This document shows, piece by piece, positions 34,980-46,882 of a DNA stretch of 64,000 nucleotides; positions within the stretch are counted from its first letter, which is position 1; every line of letters starts with the position of its first letter. The translations under genes and the position numbers were made by a program. Location of the stretch: the NCBI RefSeq assembly GCF_026210795.1, contig NC_089444.1:4578501-4642500 (forward strand), written 5' to 3'. The stretch is from Rhizophagus irregularis. Taxonomy: Eukaryota; Glomeromycota; Glomeromycetes; Glomerales; Glomeraceae. The notes beneath the pieces are model-generated. The model saw nothing but the letters and a program-made list of their open reading frames with translations, did no database searches and was not told the DNA's origin.

Positions 34980-36170
34980 ACGAAACCTTTCTTTAAAATG
35001 AAATAATCCCAAGAAAGGGAGCCTCCTACCGAAATTCTACATGTTTAATAACTCCAAAAAATAATCTGTCTAATAACAAGAAGTTTTGAAGGAGCCAAGA
35101 TCTAATAAAATAAAATAAAATAAAAGAAACATTAAAAAATGTTTCTTATTAAAGAAAACAAAAAAGTAAGTTTCGCAAAGAAACTTACTGTCTCCAATCT
35201 CCAGGTACCCAACCAAAGCCCTTCTATAACTACAAAAAAAAGTAAAAAATAAGGATGTTTCCAATACTAAGAAAAAGGTAAATTTCGTTATGAAACTTAC
35301 CATTTCAAGATTCTAATACCCTATTCCGCTATTTGAAACTTTACAGAACCTATAAAACAAGTAAAATAATTTTTCGTGATGAGGGAGCATTTTAAGTTCT
35401 TGTATCCGCTCTTCTATATCCAGAATCAAAGTCAAATTTTCATTTTGATTCATTATATGCCAATAGTAATACAATTCCTGTCAAAAATAGTTCCCACTGA
35501 AGTCTCACATGTCAAAAGGTCTAGACATCTGAAAGAAAAGTATTGAAACGTAGAACCTAAAAAAAGAAAAAGGCATGACTGTTTAAAAAAAAGAAAAAAG
35601 AAGATGGAACATTAGTTAAACGTTTCATTAAATATAAATGAAAAAAATTTAATCTGAAAGAACTTAAAAAGGAAAAAATCTAACCGTTGAAAATTTCACA
35701 TGTCCAAAGGCCTGACCTGTCTATAAACAAAGAAAGAAAACGAAATGAAATGATAGTTAACGTCTTATCAAAATAAAAAAAATTTAATTCAAAAGAATTT
35801 AAAAAAGTATAAAGAAACCAACTGTTGGAAATTTTAAAATTTTAGTTAACCACCAGTTAATGCTTTGTCAAATATAAAATAATGAAAGAAAAAAAAATTT
35901 AACTTACCACAAGAAATACAAACTGAAAGAACCACCTAAAAAGAGAAAGAAACGAACTGTTAGGAACCATTTGTTAAAAGATGGAAGAAATAAATAAAAA
36001 ATTTTACCAAAATGTCTTCCAAAGTAACTTGAAAGAACCATCTAAAGAAAGAAAAAAATGAACCATTAGAACCGTTCATTAAGATGAAAAAAAAAGAAAA
36101 AAAATCTTACCGGAATCCTGATATCCCTTCCTCTACCAATTTCTTCTTCATCGATTTTAAATTCATCATA
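34980..36170 (-). repeat. GAAACGTT/AACGTTTC array (copy 4, reversed)
   Basis: Read on the minus strand, units contain GGTAAGTTTC..GAAA..TTACC palindromes, AAGAAACATT..AATGTTTC palindromes, T-runs ending TTAG or TGTAG, and 30-40 bp less AT-rich segments. A purine-rich tract (36375-36450) flanks it, matching the pyrimidine tracts of copies 1 and 3 on this strand. Confidence 0.6.
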
Positions 36171-37654
36171 TTTAAAATAATGAATATACTCATTCTCTAG
36201 CTTTTTCTCAATCCATTTTTTTACCAAAATTTTTTTGTCATTTAAGTTATAATTACTTATTTTTTTTTTTAAAAAAAATCGTTATAAACTCTTAATTTTC
36301 ATTGCATAATGCAATGATTTTTGTCTAATAAAGAAAAATATCAAAATGTTGCTAAACGTTCCGCTAAAGATTTTATTAGAGAGGGTGAAAAAAGAGGAAG
36401 AGAAAAAGATGGGGAAGGGAAATAATGAGACTGTGAGAAAGAAAAAGGTTGTTAAAGTTTAAAAAAAAAAACGTGGCTGATCTGTTAAGGCTTTTCACCG
36501 AAATTTGAATTTTTTTTCCTGCTTGACATAAAAAATTTGATTTTTTTTTTTATAATTTTTTTTAGATATGTATATCCATTAGTGCCTATAAGGGAATAAA
36601 AAAAATAAATGGTATTCAGAAATATTTTAAGAAATTATTATTGAATTTTTTTGTCTTACATTTGCTGATACTTAAGTATAAATATCTGAGCATAAAACAA
36701 TTGATTATTTCAGTATAATACAGTATCATAACCGTTACTATGCAATTATAAGCATTGTAGTCGCATTTTCAACATCAATATTATGAAAATGAAAAAAAAA
36801 TTAATACTTAAAAAATTTTAATATAAAAAAAGCCCAATTTATGATATAGTCACAATGTATCAAACAACGCAATCACAGTATTGTAGATGTATTGCAATTT
36901 CGTATTAACGTACAATGCATTGTTACGTTATCAAAAACTTCTAAACCCAAAGTCGAAGCAACCTTCAAAGGAAAAAAGTCCAAAGAAAAAGCCTACAAAA
37001 AGATATTCTGAGTGCCAAAACGGAAGAAATTTACAAAAAAGAAATTCCAAGTCCGGAAGCTGAACTGAACCGACCTACTAAAGAAAAAAACTAAATCTGA
37101 ACCTTTTAATTATAGATCATTACTAATTTAGGTCGAATTATGGCCAAAAATAGGCCAAATTTTTATAAGGTCGAATATTCCTATTTTGACCAGTGGGAGT
37201 ATTCGGGGGAACGACAGAAAGAACGGTAGTAGATTCGAAAAATTTGATAAATTTCAGTTTATCCAAAAAAGTCTCAAGCGTATCTTTAACCATTATAATA
37301 GAGAAAAAAATAAAGGTTAAAATTAAGAATAAAGTCAAGACCAAGCAAAAGTTCAAAAGAGAAAATAAGAAAAAGGTATACAGATTTATTGTTTTGCTGA
37401 TCTAATTCATACTGCTACTGCGATTCACACGTCTGAAATGGGACAGGTTACCGTTACGCCGATTATACTATTTAAAGTACTTTATATGGCGCATTTTTAC
37501 AAAAAAAAGCATTTAAGACTAAAATTTTGCAGCAAAAACTTCCTTTATCGCTCTAAGTAAACTTGCGGAGCAAACAATATGCTTAAGTTTTATTTTTGAA
37601 AAGAAAAAATTTCGTGAAAATTGTCTGTGGTACGCAAGTAGCTCATATAAAAAT
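36171..37654. other. Intergenic DNA with a lysine-rich coding relic
   Basis: At 36940-37090 the plus strand reads KTSKPKVEATFKGKKSKEKA, then shifts frame to KTEEIYKKEIPSPEAELNRP. This looks like a decayed basic protein. A 71-codon frame at 37193-37405 is not convincing. The purine tract at 36375-36450 belongs to the neighbouring array. Confidence 0.35.
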
Positions 37655-38055
37655 GTGATAAAAAAAAATCAAGAGATCAGAAAAAATTCATAAAAAGATA
37701 TTTATATGATTTATGATCAAGGCAGCCTTATACTACAACATCATATTAAATTAATGTGATGATCCTGATAAAGATTTAACTAAGCTATAATATCTAAGTC
37801 TTATTGTAATTAATGTAAGCCTTTGGCTTAAATTATTTATTATTCTTTTAGCTAATGCACAACTTGGACAGGTCAATGCACAGTATATGGGACTTAAAAA
37901 AAAGTTAGATCAAAACTAATCCATAATGATGATCCTAAAGATTAAGATTTAATAAGCCATATATACAGTATATAAGTCTTATTTGTAATTAATGTAAACC
38001 TTTAACTTGATTATTTTATGAATCTTTCATATAGCTTTAAAAAAGGTAAATCAGA
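37655..38055. repeat. Dispersed two-unit repeat (copy 2)
   Basis: This matches 6000-6410 in the same orientation, with both units (TTAATGTGATGATCC..., TTATTGTAATTAATGTAAGCC, ...CTTAAAAAAA) and the left flank. Unit one has an extra 60 bp around TAATGCACAACTTGGACAGG compared with the other copy. Confidence 0.6.
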
Positions 38056-39570
38056 TTGGATAACCATCTCAAAATTTGATAATAAAATATTTTATTTATG
38101 AATAGTTTAATATAAAAAGGTATACAAGGAATTAGCTTATTTTGCTAATCTATATTTTTACTTTTTCAAACTTAAATTTTCTTATTATATATAATATAAG
38201 AAACATTAAATTTGGCAGTATTAAGAGTTCTTAGGATTTGTGATACTTGCGATTGTATTATTCTTTGAAAAGATTAAAAAGTTGCAAATTATTTTTTATC
38301 ATATTCAGCATATTGATAGTTTAAAAGAAACTTTTTTTTGTTTAATAATATTTAAACTTTATTATAATAATAAACGAAATTCACCCATACATAAGTTTTG
38401 GTAAAATACAAAACAGAATAATGGTGTAGAAATTTAAAATAATAAAACACAAATCTATGAGATAAGAAGAATTAAAACTTATTATACAGACTAGAAGATG
38501 GAAATGATAACAAAAAATGGTTCCCATCAAGAAAAAACTCGGAGAGAAAAGAGTGGGCTTCTAAGAAATTTACTTTCTAACCGGAATTATTTTGATCAGA
38601 ATTATCGCATTAAAATTTATTCTGCTCTATTTATCACAAAACGGATTTTCTTTTCTTTACTGCTACAGCTGTGCAGCAGTGGCGGATTATTTTTAAGAAT
38701 GCCTTTTTTGTGATTGGATGATAAGAAAATTTATATCGTTAACTAGGAATTCATTTACGCCAATTAAATGTGAAGGAAGAATGTCCTAGGTACAAAATTG
38801 GATAAGTGTACCAGACAACTTTTGATAACAACTTTCATTTATTTAATGTATAAAATGTATATTCAATTTCATGAAACAAACCATTTATCAATTTACCATT
38901 TAACATAACTTAAGAAAGAGACATTAAAACGACACGCTATCCATTGTTATTATCCTACTACGAAAGAAGTTCGAAAAGAAGTTCTAGAAAATTAATATAT
39001 ACCAAATTCGTGTGTATTTGGACGATCATCAGCCAAATTTTGATTAGTGTAACTTCATTTAAAATCTTTAGTAGTGAAATAAAAAATTTTCAAAGGAATT
39101 CTTTAAGAATTTATTTATATATATATATTTATTTTACAAAATATCTATTGATGATATTCTTCATTTCGTTAATATATATATATATATATCAGATATATTT
39201 TAGTCATGAATTACTTTTAAAAATAATTTATTTGTTTTATTTATTTATTTGAAAAAATTAAACTATTTCTTAATTATAAACTTAAACATAATTTATCAAT
39301 ATAATTTCTATATAAGCTTTTGATAATAAAATATTATTCTAATAACTATTTTTAACTATTAATAGATTCTATAAATTAAGGATATGTAAAAGTTATTAGT
39401 TCATAGATTTTTAAACCATATTTAACCTTATATAATTCATTAACCTTATATAATTCATAATCATATAACTTTTAAATAATTAATCTAATTTAAATAACTT
39501 GCTTATGCCATAATATCCATAATATAATATCTTATGAAAGTAGTTTAGTAACTATAATTTAATCCCATAC
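38056..39570. other. Intergenic DNA, nothing recognised
   Basis: Two reading frames (38498-38713 and 38944-39252) have no recognisable motif and run into AT repeats such as (AT)n near 39120 and 39175. I do not call them genes. Confidence 0.45.
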
Positions 39571-39975
39571 TTACGAACACCTATCTAAATGTATAAATTC
39601 TTCAAGGATTTTTTCGTAGTCATCATCGTCATCATTAGGTATGTCCCCGTTTTTTTTCATAGCTAACATCTCCATTGCTAACCCTGCCATCAACGACTCG
39701 GTTTCGATGATAAATGGAGAGTCGGGTGAATTGAGCGTTGATACGATCAATTCATAACTCGATTTGTTGAGTAATTTTTTATTTTTTTTAATTATATTCA
39801 TTAATTTTCTTAAATTTTGTAACTTATACCATTGAAATTTTTGATCCTGCGGCATATTGTTCCACAAATCGGCTGCCTTTGTGGTGCTATTGGTATCTCT
39901 TCCTCGATAAAATTCTTTTGAAAAATGGATATAAGCGTTTGTATCTTTTTTGGATTTTTTTTCGCTACGTGGCAT
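39571..39975 (-). CDS. HMG-box protein
   Basis: A 134-residue protein starts MPRSEKKSKKDTNAYIHFSK. Residues about 10-60 form an HMG box: NAYIHFSKEF (helix 1), TTKAADLWNNMPQDQKFQWY (helix 2, with the usual Trp and Pro) and LQNLRKLMNIIKKNKKLL. HMG-box proteins bind DNA, and Glomeromycotina carry many MATA-HMG-like genes. The C-terminus is acidic (NDDDDDYEKILEEF). The stop TAA overlaps a perfect GTAAGT donor (TTCGTAAGTATG), so a short downstream exon may replace the printed end. One possible join to 39538 adds only a few residues. A poly(K)/N hinge follows the box. Confidence 0.75.
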   Translation of the reverse strand: MPRSEKKSKKDTNAYIHFSKEFYRGRDTNSTTKAADLWNNMPQDQKFQWYKLQNLRKLMNIIKKNKKLLNKSSYELIVSTLNSPDSPFIIETESLMAGLAMEMLAMKKNGDIPNDDDDDYEKILEEFIHLDRCS

Positions 39976-42900
39976 TTTAATTTCCCTACTTCGTTTTAAT
40001 GATTTTTTTGAATGATTATCGAACGAGTTTTTATCTGCTTTTTATAATTTTTCTTCCCCAAGTGTTCTCATGTGAAATTAATTCCAAAAAGAACATGAAG
40101 AAACTAAAAATATATTCTCTCCTTGAAACACATTGAGAAAGAAAAGAATTCCTCCTTTTTTTTCTTTCGAAAAGCGCAGAGAACCGTAAAAGGTTCTCTT
40201 TAATGCCATGAAATTCTTTCAAAAAAAAATAATCACGGAATTTAAATTACTTATATGCATACTATATTACCAAATAATTAATGACATCAAATAAATTAAT
40301 GACGTATCGGAATCTTATTTGCATGAATGACAAAGATAGTAGTAAGATATGGAGAAGAAAACGAGGTATTATCTAACTTCTTTAAGAATTACATAAAGCG
40401 TTTTTTTATTTTTTATTTTGCACGTCAACACGTGAAATTAATTGTTTATTTGATCATTTGTTTGGCTAAAAAAGATTTATACATTTTATTTTATACAATA
40501 ATTATTTATTACGTATTCATTTTTTTTTTATTATTTTATTTCTTATTACTATTATTCGATTTCATGGCCGACCCCTAATTAATTGGGTGAATTTATACTT
40601 ATCGACTTGCCATCGTTATCTAAAAATCATCTTGTGGCGCTGTGGCGTACATATTACTGTATTAAGGTTATACACTAGATCATGTGTGTGGCTGGTGTTT
40701 TCGTAAAACCGATTCAATATTTTTAATATTGAAAACTCCGGCGCTCGGCCAAATTAAAGCCGTACGCGTATGCAATTTACATTATGTAAGTGATCATTTA
40801 CTTTAACTGGTATGCATGTACTACAGTATATTCATTGTTTCATTGTTTCTTTAAAAAATTGTGTAACAATGATATGCGTTCACAATTTCTTAAAGAAAAT
40901 TAAGAAAAAAAGAAAAAAGAGATGCCCTTACTACGTAAAATACTGATTAACCATATTAAATATTTCTTCATGTATATAATATATTAATACATTTCTTTAT
41001 TTAACATATAAATTATGTGAAGAAAGACTTTTTAGTTTTTTTGATGACTGCGACCATTTATCGCTCATAATGTACATAAAGATGCATAAAACACCCGATG
41101 CTAATATTTTTTGAATTTTTTCATTTAACAAATATTGTCGTACAACAGAATAATGATAAATGAAATGATCATATATGATATCATCTTTTATATAAATTAT
41201 TTACAATAATGCAAGTAAGTTTTTTTTTTTAAATTAGTATTTTTTTTTTATTAATTATTAAACTCCGATCAAGTGAATTAACCAAACATAAATATACAAT
41301 CTCTCATACCTCATACTAAAAAAAGATAACTAATTAATAATTGTTTGTTTATCTTGATTATCAAAGATGAATGATCTTCCGGAGTGTAAATTTATTGTTT
41401 ATAGAAAATTCCTTTTTTCAGATTTTAATAAGAGTTACAAAAGATTGATTTTATGACTTAATATGATAATAGTATTTTTCAAGTAAAAAAAAAAACAGTT
41501 TTTCTGCGTCAAATTTGAATTAACCAATTTATAATGTAAAAAATATATATATAGGATTATTAATAAATCGGTAATTAATTACCGCGTGAAAGAAGTGAAA
41601 TAAAACGATTGGTAATCAAACTTTGAATAAATGATGTAATGTTTAAATTTTTTACTTGATTTCTTCTCTTCTTTAAGAATTATGCTTACAAATTATGGAA
41701 CGTAATAAAATTTGTCTTTGTGTTATTAGACGATGAAACTCTCCGAAATTATAATAAAATAGCTTTTTTTCAAAGATATTTAAAAATAGGTTTATGTTAT
41801 TTTTATCACGAATTTGCGAAACAATATTGAACGTTGAATTTCCAAACTCATCTCAGGAGAAAAACTGTAATAACCGGAAAAGTTATGTAATTTTAATGCC
41901 GATTCAACTAAAAGACAAATTCATAAAAATATTACGACTATGAAAATATCCGATAAACCCCAAAGTTTTAGGTAATGATGAATGATGTAATGAAAATAAA
42001 TCTAATAAAAGATGATGTCATCAAACATTACTAATTTTAATTATTTTTATATAGTAAAAAATTGCTGCAATATTAAAAATATCATACTTAGAATAATAGA
42101 ATAACATACACTTACTTTAACAGAATGATGATTGAACTGCAAGCGTATAATCGTTAATATTCTTACGATATATTGATACTTTATATTACGATTACTTTAT
42201 TTACAGTAATCGCTCAATTTCTATGAATCAAGAATTCTTATTAGTATAAGCAACGTACTATAGGATTGTTTTTAAGAATCTAAGGTACACTAATTCTAAC
42301 CTCTTCCTTTCCTAAGATTTAAATAAAGCTTTACATTATAATTAATAATAATAAATTTTGATTTATTTATAAAGTACTAATCATATCACAGTACATGCTA
42401 AATGTAATTTTTTAAAATATACATAAAAAACCGTAATAAAGCTGTCGAAGACAACCGTACGTCCACCGATTTAACAAACTACATATATGAAAAGGACTCG
42501 AAACAACACACAAAGTTATCATAAGTAACAATGAGGTCCGTATTATAGGAGTGTACTGTCAGATGTGGAACAGTAAATTAAACTATTGACTATTGAATTA
42601 TTCATTATATTACTGTAAGTGAAAAAATAGTGATAACTATATACATTAGAGAAAGTTTTTAACGTGAAATCACGTGATGAAAAAAAGGATATCAGATATG
42701 CCTTGTTTTGAATATTAGTTTGATACGCGATTTCTTAGGTGATAGCCATGTTATGATCATCGTTAACCGGATCCAACTCAAAAAGACGGGTTAAAAAAAA
42801 ATATGTAATTTAAAATTTAAACGAGGCAAAAAAAAAATTCTTTTTTTTTTTTTTTTTTTTTTTTTTGTAACAATTATATGTGGTAAGTTTTAAAAAGAAA

Positions 42901-43676
42901 TATTAAATTTCTTTTTAAAAAAAACAGATAATACAATCAAAAAATATTATTATAGTTAAAAAATTTAAAGTTCAAATTTGCTGCATGATCGACATTCTTA
43001 CCTTAAAAACGTTAATATTGATCAGTTGATATGCAATTATATGCAAATCTTACAATAAATGACGTAAAATTACCGGCAGCACTTTTATCCGATTATGTAG
43101 AATTTTTTTTTTTGACTCGGTAAATCCTGATGATTTGTGCTTGCGTAATTCCATTCTGTCCTTAAAACGCTGATCCATGTTCGTTGGTTCATGGAACTTT
43201 GTCAAGCCACTATTGTGGTTTCATTGTGTAATCTTAGAAAAAAAAATACTTCGTATATTCCCTACGTAAGAAATTAACCTTAAATAATTAGTTTTTGAAC
43301 AATAAATAATTTTTATTATGGTAAAAATAAAATTTTTTCATACAAGTATTTATCGCATAATTAAAATACATATCGGTATTCGATACTATTCAATATAATA
43401 TTCAATGTCACCTTCATCATACTTCGCCGTAATCTCTTAAAATTTCTTTAACACTTCAATTGACCTGTCAATGGACAATAGTAACTCTAAATAACATTTA
43501 ATATTGTTTGCAACATCTTTTGACCGGCACAAAAATTCGCGTTTCGATAATTAATAATTTTACGATTTTTTTATTTAACACTCAATTTAAAGTTTACGTT
43601 CAAAATCTGTAAAAGCTTAATTTTTTTTCCTAACTTATAATATAAATTATTTTTATTGATTACTTTACGAATAAAA
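39976..43676. other. Long intergenic stretch, nothing recognised
   Basis: About 3.7 kb without a supported gene. Frames at 40031-40222 and 40327-40578 are low-complexity. A 26-T homopolymer is at 42841-42866. CACGTGA occurs near 40429 and 42671. No transposon ends with matching flanks were found. Confidence 0.45.
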
Positions 43677-43689
43677 CTAGAAATACAAT

Positions 43690-44325
43690 AAAGTAAATAG
43701 TACACATATAATGACTTTTAGCAACCACCGCTCTTGCAAAAAAACTTCCTTTTCGACTTTACGACGTCTCACCAAGCCCCTCAATTTACTGCCATCAGCG
43801 TAGACCCATCTTCTAAACTCCTTTGGTGTTACCAGCGTTAAGCTTTCTACGCAACGTGGATCTTCGATAAGCCTCACAACAAAGGTTGTAGGTAAATGAA
43901 ACCAAGGCAGAGAACTGATTGGAATTTAGCTTAATCTGAGTGAGCGAGTCAACGCATTTTTCGAACACGACTAAATCCTTTTTGAGCAATGCTTCTCCTT
44001 TAGCGCGACTGATAGGAGGGTGAATTTTACTACAATCATAAACATGACAAGCATGACCATAACCAATAGTTATTATGCCCTGGTGACATAATAAATAATA
44101 ATGTGTTTCATTTAACTATGTTGTTTAATCAATAAAAAAATGAACTTATCACTTTATCAACATAAAATCTAGAACGGAAACCTTCAAATTTCTTAATAAG
44201 TTTCAAACCCGCCTTATTGATGTGTTGAGCACGGCGCATCAATTCTTGAAGATGTATAAGTTACGAGTATGGCCAAAACAATTATTAAAATAATTGCATT
44301 AAATAGATTCTTGGCAATTATATTG
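43690..44325 (-). pseudogene. GH24 (T4-type) lysozyme pseudogene
   Basis: A hydrophobic leader, NAIILIIVLAILVTYTSSRI, leads to DAPC, then shifts frame into INKAGLKLIKKFEGFRSRFY and VDK at a GT donor (44153/44152). After a 73-bp intron (CACCAG at 44080-44085) the second exon gives GIITIGYGHACHVYDCSKIH, EALLKKDLVVFEKCVDSLTQ and NSNQFSALVSFTYNLCCEAY, then STLRRKLNAG. A second one-base shift precedes EFRRWVYADGSKLRGLVRRR. These are the landmarks of phage-type lysozymes: the catalytic Glu in FEGFR, Asp in YVD, Thr in TIGYGH, and the EFRRW...GLVRRR C-terminal region. Two frameshifts and no clear ATG argue for a recent pseudogene, unless these are sequencing errors. The product would have been secreted and cleaved peptidoglycan. 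Confidence 0.78.
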
Positions 44326-44589
44326 TAGAAAGTAAGAAAGTTAGAAAGTAAGTAATAATAAATGTAAATGTAAAAATTAATATTATTATAAACACAATTA
44401 ATATGAGAACACGAAGTGCGATTGCATTGAAATATATATTTATTATAACAACAGGAATTTTACTGAAAGCATTATAACGTTTGTACGTAAAAAAAAACCA
44501 ATGATGATCATTAGTAATCTGAATTTAAATATGATAGAGAGGACAAGCCTTGTTTTGATTACCAATACAATCAATCTCATGAATATCAT

Positions 44590-44870
44590 CGTTAGTAAGG
44601 CTGGGGAGGCTTAAATTATTAATATTATTGCGTTAAAATTGGCGAATAATACAACTAATTATATTATGGTAACAAGTTAATTAACTTGGATTCTAAATAT
44701 CATGATGCTAGATCGTAGGTTATTCTTAAAGTGAGGCGATAAAAAATTGGCGAATAATATCATTAATTATTTCAATATGTTAGCTTGGATTTTAAATATC
44801 ATGGGGCTGGATCTTAAAGGTTGGGAGGCTTAAACTTTTTAAAAATTGAAGCGTTAAAAAAATTGATGGG
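44590..44870. repeat. Tandem repeat of about 120 bp, two to three units
   Basis: Shared phrases GGGAGGCTTAAA, GCGTTAAAATTGGCGAATAA, AGCTTGGATTTTAAATATCA and GGGGCTGGATC recur in order. The units have diverged. There is no coding potential. Confidence 0.5.
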
Positions 44871-45368
44871 TGCGTGGAGAAAAAATAAATTTCCTTTTTT
44901 TGATAGAAATTTCAAACATTGAATGGCTTCAACCATGGTTTTAACTTTTAATGTAAAATAAATATTATTTGACAATCAAAGGCTTTGTTAATTTATTTAA
45001 ATAACCGTTAAAATTTACAGTTTGATTTAACACATCATCACAAACAATAAACTGATATTACATTTATTTTAATATTACCAAAATTTGATTTATTAAAAAA
45101 TTTAACGGTATTCACACATGTTATTTATTGGGCACCAGTTTTAGCATTATTAAAACATAAACATAATGAATACGTTTTAATAATAATCAAAATAATATAT
45201 GCCAATAATATATTATAAAGTTAGAGTATTCAATATCCACCAATAACGAAGTGCAACAGTGTTACATTGTTCGTAATAAATTATTGGAAGAGAATTGCTC
45301 ACATTATTGGAAGATCAATTAACACTATGTTTAATATAATTTCAGCGAAGCTGATTTGACTCACTTGG

Positions 45369-45438
45369 TGATCGGAATTTCGATCATTTTGGCCAAAATT
45401 AACGTTAATTTTAGCCAAAATGATCGAAATTCCGATCA
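45369..45438. mobile_element. Near-perfect 70-bp palindrome
   Basis: TGATCGGAATTTCGATCATT and TTGGCCAAAATTAACG are mirrored across the centre near 45403 with a single mismatch in 35-bp arms. It could extrude as a cruciform or be a tiny foldback MITE. The GGCCAAAATTA core is shared with 1841-1905 and with sequence near 56260-56410. Confidence 0.65.
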
Positions 45439-45510
45439 TCAATTCGCCCATATGACATGTTTAAAGGATTATTTATCCGTGAATTCTACACATCATTGAC
45501 GAACTAGTAG

Positions 45511-45566
45511 GAGTAACGTAGATCGAGTAATTCTTACATTACTCAATTAGGCAATCTACGTTACTC
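45511..45566. mobile_element. Second short palindrome (GAGTAACGTAGAT)
   Basis: GAGTAACGTAGATCGAGTAAT is inverted imperfectly as ATTACTC...ATCTACGTTACTC. It is a likely foldback element, 72 bp from the previous palindrome. GAGTAA also marks the ends of the element at 13569-15932. Confidence 0.5.
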
Positions 45567-46788
45567 ACTTTCCACTCCCCCAGTTGAATTACTTGAATCA
45601 GGTCGGTAACAAAAGTTCGCATAATTACGTTAACATGAGATGAAATTTTTTTTACCATACAGTACGTCACTCCCCTTATACTGTATATTTACCACGAGAT
45701 TCATACAACAAATATATATTTTTTTTTAATAATTGCCCACGTAACATTTAAAAAAGAATTTTTTTTTTTTTAAAAAAAAACTACATAAATTATTTTAGTG
45801 CTTTTACAATAAAATCAATTTTAGTAAGCAAATAAATAAATATTATTTCTAATTAAATAGTTTCAAATACACGTAAAGAAATAATAAATATTCAAACTAA
45901 CATAATAAAAATTAATATCTAAAACAACTCTATAACTGCTAAATGACTTGATTTTATCTTCAAAGTCCTAAAAAAGTACTAAAGATATACTGTAAAGTGA
46001 AAAAACATTAGTAATCTCATAAAAGTGTTTATATTGCTATGGATATTGAAGTTGTTTTAATAAAATTAGTATTTAAGTGGTTCCATGAATGAGTGAGCAG
46101 TATCACAGTCACGGAGAGCATTTTTCTATAGTACAAAAAATGATAAAATAAAAGATTATATTGGTTTTTAATTCTAATCCTGTGTTTTGTTACCTACAAA
46201 TTTTTTTCTCTGTTTCATTTGCTTCGTTTCCTCGGCTTACGAGAGGATTTTCGTGATCATGGTCCAAGTGGTTGATAATATGAATGTCAAGTAGAATGCT
46301 GCTATCCATTTTGTTCTGAGGAATTAAAAAGCAAAGTATTTTTAAATCCATTAACGGTATTGCTAAGTGCCGCCTATTGAATTTGGTGTAAAAGGCGCTA
46401 TATACATACATAATTAATAGTTGATTTGTTCTTAGTGAACTCGCAATCCTTTTGAATCAACTTAGAAAGTTGAGTTTCCGTAAAAATTTTATAAGAATGC
46501 ATTTATTATATTTTAAATCCCTCTTTAATGCATTTTCAGTTGTTACGTTGACATAGAAGCAGGGGTGAATTTATACGTTTTGTTTGGTGAATAAAAAATT
46601 GTAACAGAATGATGTTATATGTGATAGGGGACGACTTTCTCGGTTCGATTCAGTTCTGAACTTATCTATTGAAAAAACAGAGTTGAGCAGTGTCAAACCG
46701 AAACTAGTTCTGTTCAATAATCGGTTTATGTCACTGGTCTAGATCCGAGTCAGTATATATCAAAGTTTATTAAAACCGATTTTGAAAC
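45567..46788. other. Intergenic DNA, nothing recognised
   Basis: A 73-codon frame at 46190-46411 shows no motif. A GGTTCGATTC at 46640-46649 resembles a tRNA B box, but no tRNA folds around it. Confidence 0.4.
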
Positions 46789-46800
46789 CGATGTACCAAT

Positions 46801-46870
46801 TCCTAATGTGTACTCTTAAAGAGTTTAATAAAGAAATGCAGTGCAATTATTTTTTTTTTAAAAAAAAAAA
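46801..46870 (+). mobile_element. Possible retroposed fragment with poly(A) and 12-bp duplication
   Basis: CGATGTACCAAT occurs at 46789-46800 and again at 46871-46882. The 70 bp between them contain AATAAAG and end in T10A11. A direct repeat plus a terminal A-run is the usual mark of target-primed retroposition. The insert is too short to identify a source. Confidence 0.45.
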
Positions 46871-46882
46871 CGATGTACCAAT

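Noticed and set aside
38498-39252. Two plus-strand frames of 71 and 102 codons
   Set aside because: They run through AT microsatellites and show no recognisable domain.
40031-40578. Frames on both strands upstream of the HMG-box gene
   Set aside because: Low-complexity Phe/Ile/Leu-rich translations typical of random AT-rich DNA.
46600-46660. Possible tRNA because of GGTTCGATTC at 46640
   Set aside because: No acceptor stem, A box or anticodon arm can be folded around it.
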